This document shows positions 36,011-43,753 of a DNA stretch of 64,000 bases, piece after piece. This stretch comes from JBIQKZ01 sp044464765 (GTDB lineage: Bacteria > Pseudomonadota > Gammaproteobacteria > Burkholderiales > Burkholderiaceae_B). The first letter of the stretch is position 1, and each line of letters starts with the position of its first letter. The position numbers and the translations under genes are program-made. The stretch lies in contig JBIQKZ010000007.1 of assembly GCA_044464765.1 (NCBI GenBank), positions 103,158 to 167,157 on the forward strand, read 5' to 3'. A model generated the notes under the pieces. The model worked only from the letters and a program-made list of their open reading frames with translations, did no database searches and was not told where the DNA came from.

Positions 36011-36040
36011 GCCGGCGACCGCCCCGCGGTGGCCGCCGGC
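36011..36040 (-). promoter_or_regulatory. Intercistronic hairpin between binding protein and livH
   Basis: GCCGGCG-ACCGC pairs with GCGGT-(GGC bulge)-CGCCGGC, giving 12 GC-rich pairs around a CCC loop. It begins 8 bp after the binding protein stop and has no T-run. Hairpins in this place commonly shield the binding-protein mRNA or reduce read-through so that more binding protein than permease is made; that role is inferred. Confidence 0.6.
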
Positions 36041-36048
36041 GCTGGTTG

Positions 36049-37251
36049 TTACTTGAAGCCCAGCTCCTTGCAGGAACGCAGGATGTCTTCCGAGGGAGCA
36101 ACCTCGTGCACGATCTCGAATACATCATCAGGATCGTCGGCAGGCGCCTTCTTGGACTGGATGATCAACACCGACTGAACCGCCTGGTGATCGCAGGTGC
36201 GATAGTATTCAGGCCCTTTGTAGGTGTCGTATTTCAGTGACTCCAGGGTATCGACCACTTTTTCGGTGTCGGTCGTGCCGGCTTTCGTGACGGCCATCAG
36301 CAAGGATTTGACCGCGCCATAGGCCAGTGCGCCGTAGTCGGATGGGTAGCTGTTGTACTCTTTCTTGTAGGCTTCGTTGAAGGCCTTGGCGGTCGCGTAC
36401 TGGTTCTGAAGCTCCCAGTAGTAGGACGTTGCCCCAATGACGCCTTCATACACTTCGGGGCCAGCCGCCTTGCGTGCCGTATAAAGCAGCACGGGGGTGA
36501 CGAACTGGCTGTTCTTCTTCATGCCGAACTGGCCGGCTTGCTGGATGGAGATCTGGTTGTCTCGTCCGAAGTTATTGAAGATCAGGATGTCGGGCTTCAT
36601 GGCCGCCAGCCGTGGCAGGAAGACCGAGTAGTCCGAGGTGCCCAGTGGGTGGCGGATTTCCCCCACGATTTCGGCGCCGACCTGTTCGGCCACCCGGGTG
36701 AAGCCGCGCGCCATTTCATGGCCATACGCATAGTCGGCGGTCAGGAATGCGATACGCATGCCTTTCTTGAACAAATAGCCGCCCAGCGCATGGGTTGTCA
36801 TGTGCGGGTTAAGCGCTTCGTGGAAGGTGTAGCGCGACATGTCAGCGACTTCGTTGATGGCGTCTGACTGACTGATCGAGATATAGATGATCTTGCGCTG
36901 CTTGGTGACGTTGTTGGTGGATAGTTGGGTGGAAGCCGACAACCCGCCGACAATGAAGTTGACGTTATCCTTTTCGATCAGGTCCAGCGCGCGTGTGGCG
37001 GCCTCGCCCGGATTGAGCTTGTCGTCGCGAACCAACAGTTCGGCCATGCGGCCATTCAGGCCTCCGGCGGCGTTGAATTCCTTGACGGCAAGTTCGGCAT
37101 TGCGCGCCTGGTCTTGTGCTTCGGCGCCGTATGGGCCGGTTAGCGGAACAGGCAGGCCGATGCGTATCGGATCGGATTGTGCAAACGCACCCGACATGCC
37201 GAAGGCAGACGTCAGGCAAAGGGCGTAGGCCCACTTTTTGAAGCTTTTCAT
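36049..37251 (-). CDS. LIV-type ABC transporter substrate-binding protein
   Basis: A 400-residue periplasmic protein with a signal peptide (KWAYALCLTSAFGMSGAFAQ, cleavage near residue 25). The Peripla_BP_6 fold begins IRIGLPVPLTGPYGAEAQDQ; RDDKLNPGEAATRALDLIEK and IVGGLSASTQLS follow. The binding-site Ser/Thr block differs from LivK, and the family serves many amide and aromatic-acid substrates. Start follows GGAG (AGGAGACAAAC). It lies 58 bp after the TetR gene, with no terminator visible, so it could be read from the enzyme genes upstream. Confidence 0.9.
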   Translation of the reverse strand: MKSFKKWAYALCLTSAFGMSGAFAQSDPIRIGLPVPLTGPYGAEAQDQARNAELAVKEFNAAGGLNGRMAELLVRDDKLNPGEAATRALDLIEKDNVNFIVGGLSASTQLSTNNVTKQRKIIYISISQSDAINEVADMSRYTFHEALNPHMTTHALGGYLFKKGMRIAFLTADYAYGHEMARGFTRVAEQVGAEIVGEIRHPLGTSDYSVFLPRLAAMKPDILIFNNFGRDNQISIQQAGQFGMKKNSQFVTPVLLYTARKAAGPEVYEGVIGATSYYWELQNQYATAKAFNEAYKKEYNSYPSDYGALAYGAVKSLLMAVTKAGTTDTEKVVDTLESLKYDTYKGPEYYRTCDHQAVQSVLIIQSKKAPADDPDDVFEIVHEVAPSEDILRSCKELGFK

Positions 37252-37309
37252 GTTTGTCTCCTATTGGTTTTGAAATACATGGCGCTACAGGGCTTGCTAA
37301 ATGCAGGTA

Positions 37310-38017
37310 CTACACGGGAACCCGGTTGTCCGGGGGTTTCAAAAGTTTAGCGATCGCGTGCGGTGCAGCACTGACGAACGCATTGACGGATACATCGAGC
37401 ATGTCTTTGCTAAGTTCATGATCCGACGACGTGCCAAACGCGCAGCGCCGGATACCATGATAGAAGATACCCCCATGGAACAGCCAGACATAGTCCAGTT
37501 CGTCGTTGGTAATGGGTTCGATGTCGGGCGGCACCATATGGAACTCGGCGCGCAACTCGGTACATAAGGGGCGCAGGATCCTGTGCTCGATCAGCTCGAA
37601 GAAGCGCCGGTTGATCGCCACATCGGCCAGGCCGGCATATATGTACAGGCGCATCCAGTCGCGATTGAAGATGACGTTCAAGTACGAGTGGTAGAACCGT
37701 GCCAGGCGCTCGCGTAGCGGGATGGAGCGGTCGCGGATCAGTTGCGGCCAGTCGTCCTGCCACTGATCAGTGAACACTGTGGTGAAGATCGCTTCGAAAA
37801 GATCTTCTTTGGAGTCGAAGTAACGAAACAGCAGGGGCTGGGTAACGCCGATCTGGCGCGCCAGGTCGTGCGTGGAGCCCGAAAAGCCATGCTCTGAGAA
37901 AAAGGCAATACTTTCCCGCAGGATTTGCGCCCGCCGCTGGTCGCGCGACTGCCGGCGGCGCGGCGCGGTGCGAGTTTGGGCGGCTGGCATGTGCTTGGCC
38001 TGTGTTTCAGTTGTCAT
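37310..38017 (-). CDS. TetR family transcriptional regulator, within the catabolic operon
   Basis: A 235-residue regulator with an HTH (about residues 25-70; AQILRESIAFFSEHGFSGST, then HDLARQIGVTQPLLFRYFDS). The ligand domain has LDYVWLFHGGIFYHGIRRCA, paralogous to the TetR at 26869-27585. The start at 38017 overlaps the SDR stop by 4 bp (ATGA), so the regulator is co-transcribed with the enzymes it probably controls. The frame extends to 38155 inside the SDR gene, which is unlikely to be used. Confidence 0.88.
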   Translation of the reverse strand: MTTETQAKHMPAAQTRTAPRRRQSRDQRRAQILRESIAFFSEHGFSGSTHDLARQIGVTQPLLFRYFDSKEDLFEAIFTTVFTDQWQDDWPQLIRDRSIPLRERLARFYHSYLNVIFNRDWMRLYIYAGLADVAINRRFFELIEHRILRPLCTELRAEFHMVPPDIEPITNDELDYVWLFHGGIFYHGIRRCAFGTSSDHELSKDMLDVSVNAFVSAAPHAIAKLLKPPDNRVPV

Positions 38018-38796
38018 TGCGCAGTCCAACCCCCATCCAGCTTCAAGCTGGTGCCGGTGATCATGGCGGCGGCGGGCGATGCCAGATAGCAAACCGCCAT
38101 GGCTACGTCGTGTGCGGGCAGCAACCTGCCCATGGGAAGGCGCTGCATGACCCAATCGCGAAATGTCTCATCTTTGAAGAACTCTTTGGTCATGGGGGTT
38201 TCGACAAAGGTTGGCGCCACGGTGTTGACGCGGATATTGTGCGTTGCCAGTTCCAGAGCCATTGCCTTGGTCAGGCCCTCGACTGCATGCTTGGTCATGC
38301 AATAGACCGAGCGCCGTTCTGCGCCGACATGGCCCATTTGCGACGACATATTGATAATGGCGCCGCCAGCTTGGCCGTTGCCCAACATTTTACGCGCTGC
38401 CGCCTGGGCGGTTAGGAAAACGGCTCGAACATTCAGTTGCAGCAGGTTGTCGAGCTGTTCGACGGTGACATCGGTGAAGCCGGCGGGGATATTGCCGCCG
38501 GCATTATTGACCAGGATATCCAGCCGTTCGATGGTGTCGAACACCGCCTGGACGGCTGAAGGATCGGTGACGTCGCACACCACGGCCTGTGCATAACCGC
38601 CGTCGGCGACGATGCGATCGGCCAGCTCGGTGAGTTCGGCCTGGTTGCGGCTAAGAACAAACACCTTGGCGCCTGCCGCAGCCAGCGCGCAGGCAATGCT
38701 TGCGCCCAAGCCGCGACCCGCGCCGGTGACAACCGCGTTCTGGCCATGCAGATCAAATGTCTTGGCCGGCATGGCGGATGCTGCTGGGTTGCTCAT
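38014..38796 (-). CDS. SDR family oxidoreductase
   Basis: A 260-residue NAD(P)-dependent dehydrogenase: TGAGRGLGASIACA (cofactor loop), CDVTDPSA, NNAGGNIPAG, a Ser in NMSSQMG, Tyr-x3-Lys in YCMTKHAVEG, and the end GTSLKLDGGWTAQ. An Asp after strand 2 is absent (LSRNQAEL has Ser-Arg), suggesting NADP preference. The start at 38796 overlaps the previous gene by 4 bp (ATGA). Substrate unknown; it sits between a histidinol-dehydrogenase-like enzyme and its regulator, so it probably acts in the same pathway. Confidence 0.88.
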   Translation of the reverse strand: MSNPAASAMPAKTFDLHGQNAVVTGAGRGLGASIACALAAAGAKVFVLSRNQAELTELADRIVADGGYAQAVVCDVTDPSAVQAVFDTIERLDILVNNAGGNIPAGFTDVTVEQLDNLLQLNVRAVFLTAQAAARKMLGNGQAGGAIINMSSQMGHVGAERRSVYCMTKHAVEGLTKAMALELATHNIRVNTVAPTFVETPMTKEFFKDETFRDWVMQRLPMGRLLPAHDVAMAVCYLASPAAAMITGTSLKLDGGWTAQ

Positions 38797-40082
38797 GTCG
38801 CATCCACGGTGCTGCCGTACTTGCGCACGCGGTAATCGGCTTGTTCCTTGTGACCCCAGAAGCGCTCGATGGCGCACAGGCGCGAGCAGTACTCGCCGAC
38901 CAGGACGCTGGCTTCGGGCGTGCATTCCTGCCAAGTGCAGGTTTTAAGGAATTTACCCACCCACAGGCCGCCGGTATAGCGCGCCGCGCCTTTGGTTGGC
39001 AGTGTGTGATTGGTGCCGATGACTTTGTCGCCGTAGGCCACGTTGGTTTCCGGACCAAGGAACAACGCGCCATACTGCTTCATGTTGTTTAGATAGTAAT
39101 GCGGGTCGCGTGTAAGGACTTCGACGTGTTCGTAGGCCAGTTTGTCGGCTTCAATGACAGCCTCGGCATCGTCTTCCACCAGGATGATCTGGCCGTAGTC
39201 GGCCCAGGCCTTGCCGGCGACTTCAGCTGTGGGCAGCACCTTCAATTGCCGTTCGATTTCGGCCGGCAGGGCGTCGGCCAGTTCGGCCGAGGTGGTGATC
39301 AGTGCGGCCGGCGAAGTGTAGCCATGCTCGGCCTGCCCCAGCAAGTCGGTGGCGACCATGCCGACTTCGGCGGTGTCGTCGGCGATGACCAGGACTTCAG
39401 TGGGGCCGGCGAACAGGTCGATACCGACGCGGCCGAACAGTTGGCGCTTGGCCTCGGCGACGTAGGCGTTGCCCGGACCAACCAACATGTCGACCGGCGC
39501 AATGGTTTCGGTGCCGATGGCCATGGCGGCCACCGCCTGGACGCCGCCCAGAATATGGATTTCATCGGCGCCCGCTAGCGCCATGGCGGCCACGGTTTCG
39601 GGGTGGGCCTTGCCATCGGTGGGGGGCACGCAGGCGACAACGCGCGGTACGCCCGCCACTTTGGCGGTGACGATGCTCATGTGGGCGGAGGCGACCATGG
39701 GATATTTGCCGCCGGGCACGTAACAGCCCACGGAGCTGACCGGGATATGTTTGTGGCCAAGCGTGACGCCTGGCAGGGTTTCGACCTTGACATCGTGCAT
39801 GGAGTCGCGCTGCACCTGGGCAAAGTTGCGGATCTGGGCTTGCGCGAAACGGATGTCGTCTAGCGTGGAGGGATCAACGGAATCGACAATTGCCTGGATC
39901 TGTTCGGCGCTAAGCCTGAACGACGGGGGCGACCATTTGTCGAATTTTTCCGAGTATTCACGCACGGCCTGGTCGCCGCGGGCCTGGACGTCGGCAAGAA
40001 TGCCTTCAACGGTTGCACGCACTTGGGCGTCGAGTTCGGCGCTGGTTTCAGCGCTGATGGTTGGTTTGATGATACGAGCCAT
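38793..40082 (-). CDS. Histidinol-dehydrogenase-like NAD enzyme (HpsN-type), catabolic context
   Basis: A 429-residue HisD-superfamily protein, related to sulfopropanediol 3-dehydrogenase (HpsN). HisD catalytic features are kept: zinc-ligand Gln and His in GQAEHGYTSP, Glu-His in YEHVEVLT, GTNHTLPTKG with the preceding Asp, and the C-terminal Glu-x4-His in ERFWGHKEQ. The neighbours (cyclase-type hydrolase, SDR, importer) are not those of histidine synthesis, so it should oxidise another alcohol in two steps to a carboxylate. The start ATG at 40082 is preferred to 40136, which would overlap the upstream gene by 41 bp. DHPS use would be expected to come with other sulfonate genes, which are not visible here. 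Confidence 0.85.
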   Translation of the reverse strand: MARIIKPTISAETSAELDAQVRATVEGILADVQARGDQAVREYSEKFDKWSPPSFRLSAEQIQAIVDSVDPSTLDDIRFAQAQIRNFAQVQRDSMHDVKVETLPGVTLGHKHIPVSSVGCYVPGGKYPMVASAHMSIVTAKVAGVPRVVACVPPTDGKAHPETVAAMALAGADEIHILGGVQAVAAMAIGTETIAPVDMLVGPGNAYVAEAKRQLFGRVGIDLFAGPTEVLVIADDTAEVGMVATDLLGQAEHGYTSPAALITTSAELADALPAEIERQLKVLPTAEVAGKAWADYGQIILVEDDAEAVIEADKLAYEHVEVLTRDPHYYLNNMKQYGALFLGPETNVAYGDKVIGTNHTLPTKGAARYTGGLWVGKFLKTCTWQECTPEASVLVGEYCSRLCAIERFWGHKEQADYRVRKYGSTVDAT

Positions 40083-40095
40083 GATGGTTACCCGC

Positions 40096-41064
40096 TTACT
40101 TGATGGCAATAGGGTTAAGGGGCGAGCCGACGGCACGCGTAATGGGCAGCGGCGGGGCGGTGAACAGGAATTCGTACACCCCGTCCTCGGCGCAGTCGTC
40201 GGCGAGGTCTTTCAGATAAAAGATTTCGCCCATGCTGATGCCTATCATGGGGATGACCACCCAATGCCAGGGCTGCGTGCAATCGTCGGTTTCGTTGGGT
40301 CGCACTTCGCAGCCCCAGGTGTCGGTGCAGATGGCGGCGATTTCTTTGTCGTAGATCCAGTTGGCCGTGTCGAAGGCCAGGCCGGGAGCTTCACCGCCGG
40401 CGTAGCCGCCCCAATCGCCCTGTGCCTGGCAGCGTTCCATGTGGCCGGTGCGCACGATGACGAAGTCGCCACGGCGAACTTCGACGCCTTGTGCTTTTTG
40501 CGTGGCTTCCAGGTCTTCGACGGAAATGGCCTGGCCGTCGTCCAGGGAGTCGACGCCGAGGTAGCGGGCGACATCCAGAAGCACGCCGCGCCCGACCATT
40601 TTGGCCTTGACCTTTTCAATACCATTCTTGTGGGCGCCGTCGCTATCGACCAGGCGGGCATCGTAGCCGTTCCACATTTTGTCGCCGTAGAAGATGTGGC
40701 CAAGACCATCCCACTGCGTGCCGCACTGCAAGGGCATGGACACCGAGTCGTCGGCGTAGCGCAGACCCCCGGCGTCTTGATTGCCCGCAACGGCATCGGT
40801 GCCGGTGGCGAGCATGGTGTGGATGGGGTTGTAGCGGTTGCCCCAAAGGCCTTTCTGGGGGCCGTTGCGGTCGAAATCAAGCGCCAATGAAAAGACGCTG
40901 CCCTTGCGCACAAGGCCGGCGGCCGCCTTGATGTCTTCAGGCGTGATGTAGTTCAGAGTGCCGATTTCGTCGTCGGGACCCCATTTCCCCCAGTTGCTGC
41001 AGCGCTTGGCCGTTTCGTGAACGAGATCCAGAGTGAACTTTTTCTCGTCATAGCGGTGTACCAT
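40096..41064 (-). CDS. Cyclase family (PF04199) metal-dependent hydrolase
   Basis: A 322-residue protein of the cyclase/kynurenine-formamidase superfamily. The region that is usually H-x-G-T-H-x-D-x-P-x-H reads LQCGTQWDGLGHIFYGDKMW here (near residue 110), so the first His of the metal motif is changed while Asp and the last His remain. Further motifs are GRGVLLDVARYLGVD, IVRTGHMERC and ICTDTWGCE. Members hydrolyse amides, lactones or cyclic compounds (isatin, formylkynurenine). SD GGAGGC (8 nt before the ATG). It precedes the HisD-like gene by 13 bp. Confidence 0.83.
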   Translation of the reverse strand: MVHRYDEKKFTLDLVHETAKRCSNWGKWGPDDEIGTLNYITPEDIKAAAGLVRKGSVFSLALDFDRNGPQKGLWGNRYNPIHTMLATGTDAVAGNQDAGGLRYADDSVSMPLQCGTQWDGLGHIFYGDKMWNGYDARLVDSDGAHKNGIEKVKAKMVGRGVLLDVARYLGVDSLDDGQAISVEDLEATQKAQGVEVRRGDFVIVRTGHMERCQAQGDWGGYAGGEAPGLAFDTANWIYDKEIAAICTDTWGCEVRPNETDDCTQPWHWVVIPMIGISMGEIFYLKDLADDCAEDGVYEFLFTAPPLPITRAVGSPLNPIAIK

Positions 41065-41188
41065 TTTTGCCTCCTTTTAATAATCACTTGATAATGTATT
41101 TTTAGTTTTTAAGGGTTTCAAGTGAAAACTATATACTGTTTATAGGCTTTTATCCATATAAGTTATCGACCGATTATTTTATGTGGAC
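41065..41188. promoter_or_regulatory. Gap between mmsA and the cyclase gene, AT-rich with an inverted repeat
   Basis: The 124 bp are distinctly AT-rich (TTTTTAGTTTTTAAGGG, TATATACTGTTTATAGG). CACTTGA (41085-41091) and TCAAGTG (41118-41124) form a perfect but widely spaced inverted repeat. It could be a separate promoter for the cyclase-to-livF unit on - ; AT-richness and the 7-bp arms fit an operator half-site pair. There is no terminator-like T-run. Confidence 0.4.
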
Positions 41189-42700
41189 TTACTTAGGTGT
41201 CGGCATGGCAAATTCGGCGCCTTTGCCTGTGCTTTCGGGCCAGCGCTGCATGATGCTTTTCTGCTTGGTGTAGAAGCGCACGCCTTCCTCGCCGTAAACA
41301 TGCATGTCGCCGAACAGCGATTTTTGCCAGCCGCCAAAGCCGTGCCAGGCCATGGGAACAGGAATGGGCACGTTGATACCCACCATGCCGCACTGCACCC
41401 GCCGGCCGAATTCGCGGGCGATGTGGCCGTCGCGGGTGTAGCAGGACACGCCGTTGCCGAATTCGTGGTTATTGATCAGGTCGAGAGCGGCGCCGAAGTC
41501 GGCGACACGCACGCAGGCCAGCACTGGGCCAAAAACTTCTTCTTTGTAGATTCGCATGTCGGGCGTGACATGGTCGAACAGTGTGCCGCCGGTAAAGAAC
41601 CCTGCTTCGTGGCCGGGCACGCTGTAGCCGCGCCCGTCGACCACCAGTTGCGCGCCTTCGTCGACGCCCGTCTGGATATAGCCCTCGATGCGCTCGAGGG
41701 ACTGGCGCGACACGATAGGCCCCATTTCTGCTTCGGGATCCATGCCATTGCGCACGATAAGTTGCTTGGCGCGTTCGGCCAGGCGCGGAATGATGGTGTC
41801 GGCGACATCGCCCACCAATACGGCGACGGAGATCGCCATGCAACGCTCGCCCGCCGAGCCGTAGGCGGCGCCGACCAGGGCGTCGACCGCCTGATCCAGG
41901 TTGGCATCGGGCATGACCACCAGGTGGTTCTTGGCGCCTCCGAGCGCCTGCACCCGCTTGCCGTAGTGCGCGGCCTGCTCGTAAATGTAATGGGCGATGG
42001 GAGTGGAACCCACAAAGCTGACTGCCTTGATATCGGGATGTTGCAGTAGGGCGTCCACCGCTACTTTGTCGCCTTGCACGACGTTGAACACGCCGTCGGG
42101 CAAACCGGCTTCTTTCAACAGGCCTGCCATGTACAGGGCGGCCGAAGGGTCGCGCTCGCTGGGCTTCAGGATGAAGCAGTTGCCGGCGGCAATGGCCACG
42201 GGGAACATCCAGCAGGGAACCATGCAGGGAAAGTTGAACGGTGTAATGCCTGCCACGACGCCCAGCGGCTGGCGCAAGGACCAATTGTCCATGCCGTTGG
42301 ATACTTGGTCGGTAAAATCGCCCTTGAGCAGTTGAGGAATGCCGCAGGCGAACTCGATGACGTCGATGCCGCGCGAAACTTCGCCTTGCGCATCGCTGAA
42401 CACCTTGCCGTGTTCTGCTGTGATGATGGCGGCCAAGGCATCGCGATGGGCGTTCATTAATTCAAGAAACTTGAACAATACCCGGGCGCGACGCAGGGGC
42501 GGGGTGTTGGCCCATCCTTCGAACGCGGCCCGAGCGCTGGCAACGGCAGCGTCGATGTCTTGAGGATCGGCCAGTACGACCTGGCGCGCCACGCTGCCAA
42601 GAGCTGGGTTGTAGACGTCTTGACGCCGTTTGGCGACTCCGGGTGTTGCGCTTCCGTTAATGAAATGGCCGACATCGGCGGTGTCGCTATAGGCTTGCAT
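41189..42700 (-). CDS. mmsA: CoA-acylating methylmalonate-semialdehyde dehydrogenase
   Basis: A 503-residue aldehyde dehydrogenase. The catalytic Cys lies in GSAGERCMAISVAV, the NAD site is FVGSTPIAHYIYEQAA, and NFPCMVPCWMFPVAIAAGNC with PLGVVAGITP marks the MmsA clade, which converts malonate or methylmalonate semialdehyde to acetyl- or propionyl-CoA. The C-terminus carries GMVGINVPIPVPMAW and FGGWQKSLFGD. It is the first gene of the - strand cluster and diverges from the LysR gene. It would provide the exit of the pathway to central metabolism. Confidence 0.93.
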   Translation of the reverse strand: MQAYSDTADVGHFINGSATPGVAKRRQDVYNPALGSVARQVVLADPQDIDAAVASARAAFEGWANTPPLRRARVLFKFLELMNAHRDALAAIITAEHGKVFSDAQGEVSRGIDVIEFACGIPQLLKGDFTDQVSNGMDNWSLRQPLGVVAGITPFNFPCMVPCWMFPVAIAAGNCFILKPSERDPSAALYMAGLLKEAGLPDGVFNVVQGDKVAVDALLQHPDIKAVSFVGSTPIAHYIYEQAAHYGKRVQALGGAKNHLVVMPDANLDQAVDALVGAAYGSAGERCMAISVAVLVGDVADTIIPRLAERAKQLIVRNGMDPEAEMGPIVSRQSLERIEGYIQTGVDEGAQLVVDGRGYSVPGHEAGFFTGGTLFDHVTPDMRIYKEEVFGPVLACVRVADFGAALDLINNHEFGNGVSCYTRDGHIAREFGRRVQCGMVGINVPIPVPMAWHGFGGWQKSLFGDMHVYGEEGVRFYTKQKSIMQRWPESTGKGAEFAMPTPK

Positions 42701-42778
42701 GGTGGTTTCTCGGGATTTGGTGATGAATGCAGATTAGTTTACGTACCGCGTCCCGAGTGCGATAGCCCAGAAACCTGG

Positions 42779-42801
42779 ATTCATTGTTCAATATAATGAA
42801 T
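42779..42801. promoter_or_regulatory. Candidate LysR-type binding site between mmsA and the lysR gene
   Basis: ATTCATT (42779-42785) and AATGAAT (42795-42801) form a perfect 7-bp inverted repeat with a 9-bp spacer, ending 10 bp before the LysR start. The T-N11-A pattern is compatible with LysR-type sites, and the position suits autoregulation and control of the divergent mmsA gene. Confidence 0.5.
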
Positions 42802-42811
42802 AATAGACCTT

Positions 42812-43753
42812 ATGAAAAACAAAAAAATCGAATCGCTTTGGTCTCATGTGCATTGGCTTGCCGTGCTGGCGCAGCGCGGCAGTTTCACCAGTGCTGCCGC
42901 GTATTTGAATGTCAGCAAGGCCGCCATGAGCCAGCGCATCGCCGAGCTCGAGCATGCCGCAGGCGTGCCGCTGGTGCAGCGCACCACACGCAGCGTCAGG
43001 CTTACGGAAGCGGGCCAGCAACTGACTGAAAGCACGCGGCATGCCTTCGAACAGATTGCCGACAGCTTCGAGGCGGTCCGCGAACTGGCGACGACGCCCC
43101 AAGGAACCGTGCGGCTTAGCGCACCCGTTGCGCTGGCGCGCCAACAGCTTGTGCCCCACTTGCCCTTGTTTCTGCAAGACAACCCGCAGATTCGCATCGA
43201 GCTGGACTTATCCGATCACTTAAGCTCGCTGCCGGGAGAGGGCTTCGACCTGGCCATTCGCCATACCTCGGTGCCGCCTGCCACCCATGTTGCCTGGGCC
43301 TTGTGTGAAACCCGGTCGGTATTGGTGGCCAGCCAGACGTATCTGGATCGCCGGGGAGCGCCCGAACACCCGTCTGCGCTAGCTGATCATGCCTGCTTGC
43401 ACTACCCCCGCCGGCAGAGCAATACCGTGTGGACGTTTGCGGCCATGGGCAAGAAACCGGCGTCCGACCGACGCCATGTTGTGCCGGTGCGAGGGCCGTT
43501 TGCCGTGAACAACAGTGAAAGCTTGCGTGAGGCGGCTCTGGCGGGGTTGGGCATTACGGTGTTGCCGGATTTTTCAGCGCAGCAGGCGTTGTCGCGAGGC
43601 GACCTTGTACGGCTCTTGCCCGACTGGAATCCGGTGGGGGTGTTTGGCGATACGCTGTATGCCATCCGCCCCTATGCCACCCATGTCCCTCGCGCGATTC
43701 AGGTGCTGGTGGGATACTTGCGCGACGTGTTCAAGGGAGGCTTTCCGGTTTAG
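42812..43753 (+). CDS. LysR family transcriptional regulator
   Basis: A 313-residue regulator with an N-terminal winged HTH (about residues 10-70; SFTSAAAYLNVSKAAMSQRI, AELEHAAGVPLVQRTTRSVR) and a LysR substrate domain (ALAGLGITVLPDF near the end). It diverges from mmsA, which it probably regulates, across 111 bp with an inverted repeat. Its stop overlaps the convergent stop of the FAD monooxygenase gene (TTAG, 43750-43753). Confidence 0.92.
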   Translation: MKNKKIESLWSHVHWLAVLAQRGSFTSAAAYLNVSKAAMSQRIAELEHAAGVPLVQRTTRSVRLTEAGQQLTESTRHAFEQIADSFEAVRELATTPQGTVRLSAPVALARQQLVPHLPLFLQDNPQIRIELDLSDHLSSLPGEGFDLAIRHTSVPPATHVAWALCETRSVLVASQTYLDRRGAPEHPSALADHACLHYPRRQSNTVWTFAAMGKKPASDRRHVVPVRGPFAVNNSESLREAALAGLGITVLPDFSAQQALSRGDLVRLLPDWNPVGVFGDTLYAIRPYATHVPRAIQVLVGYLRDVFKGGFPV

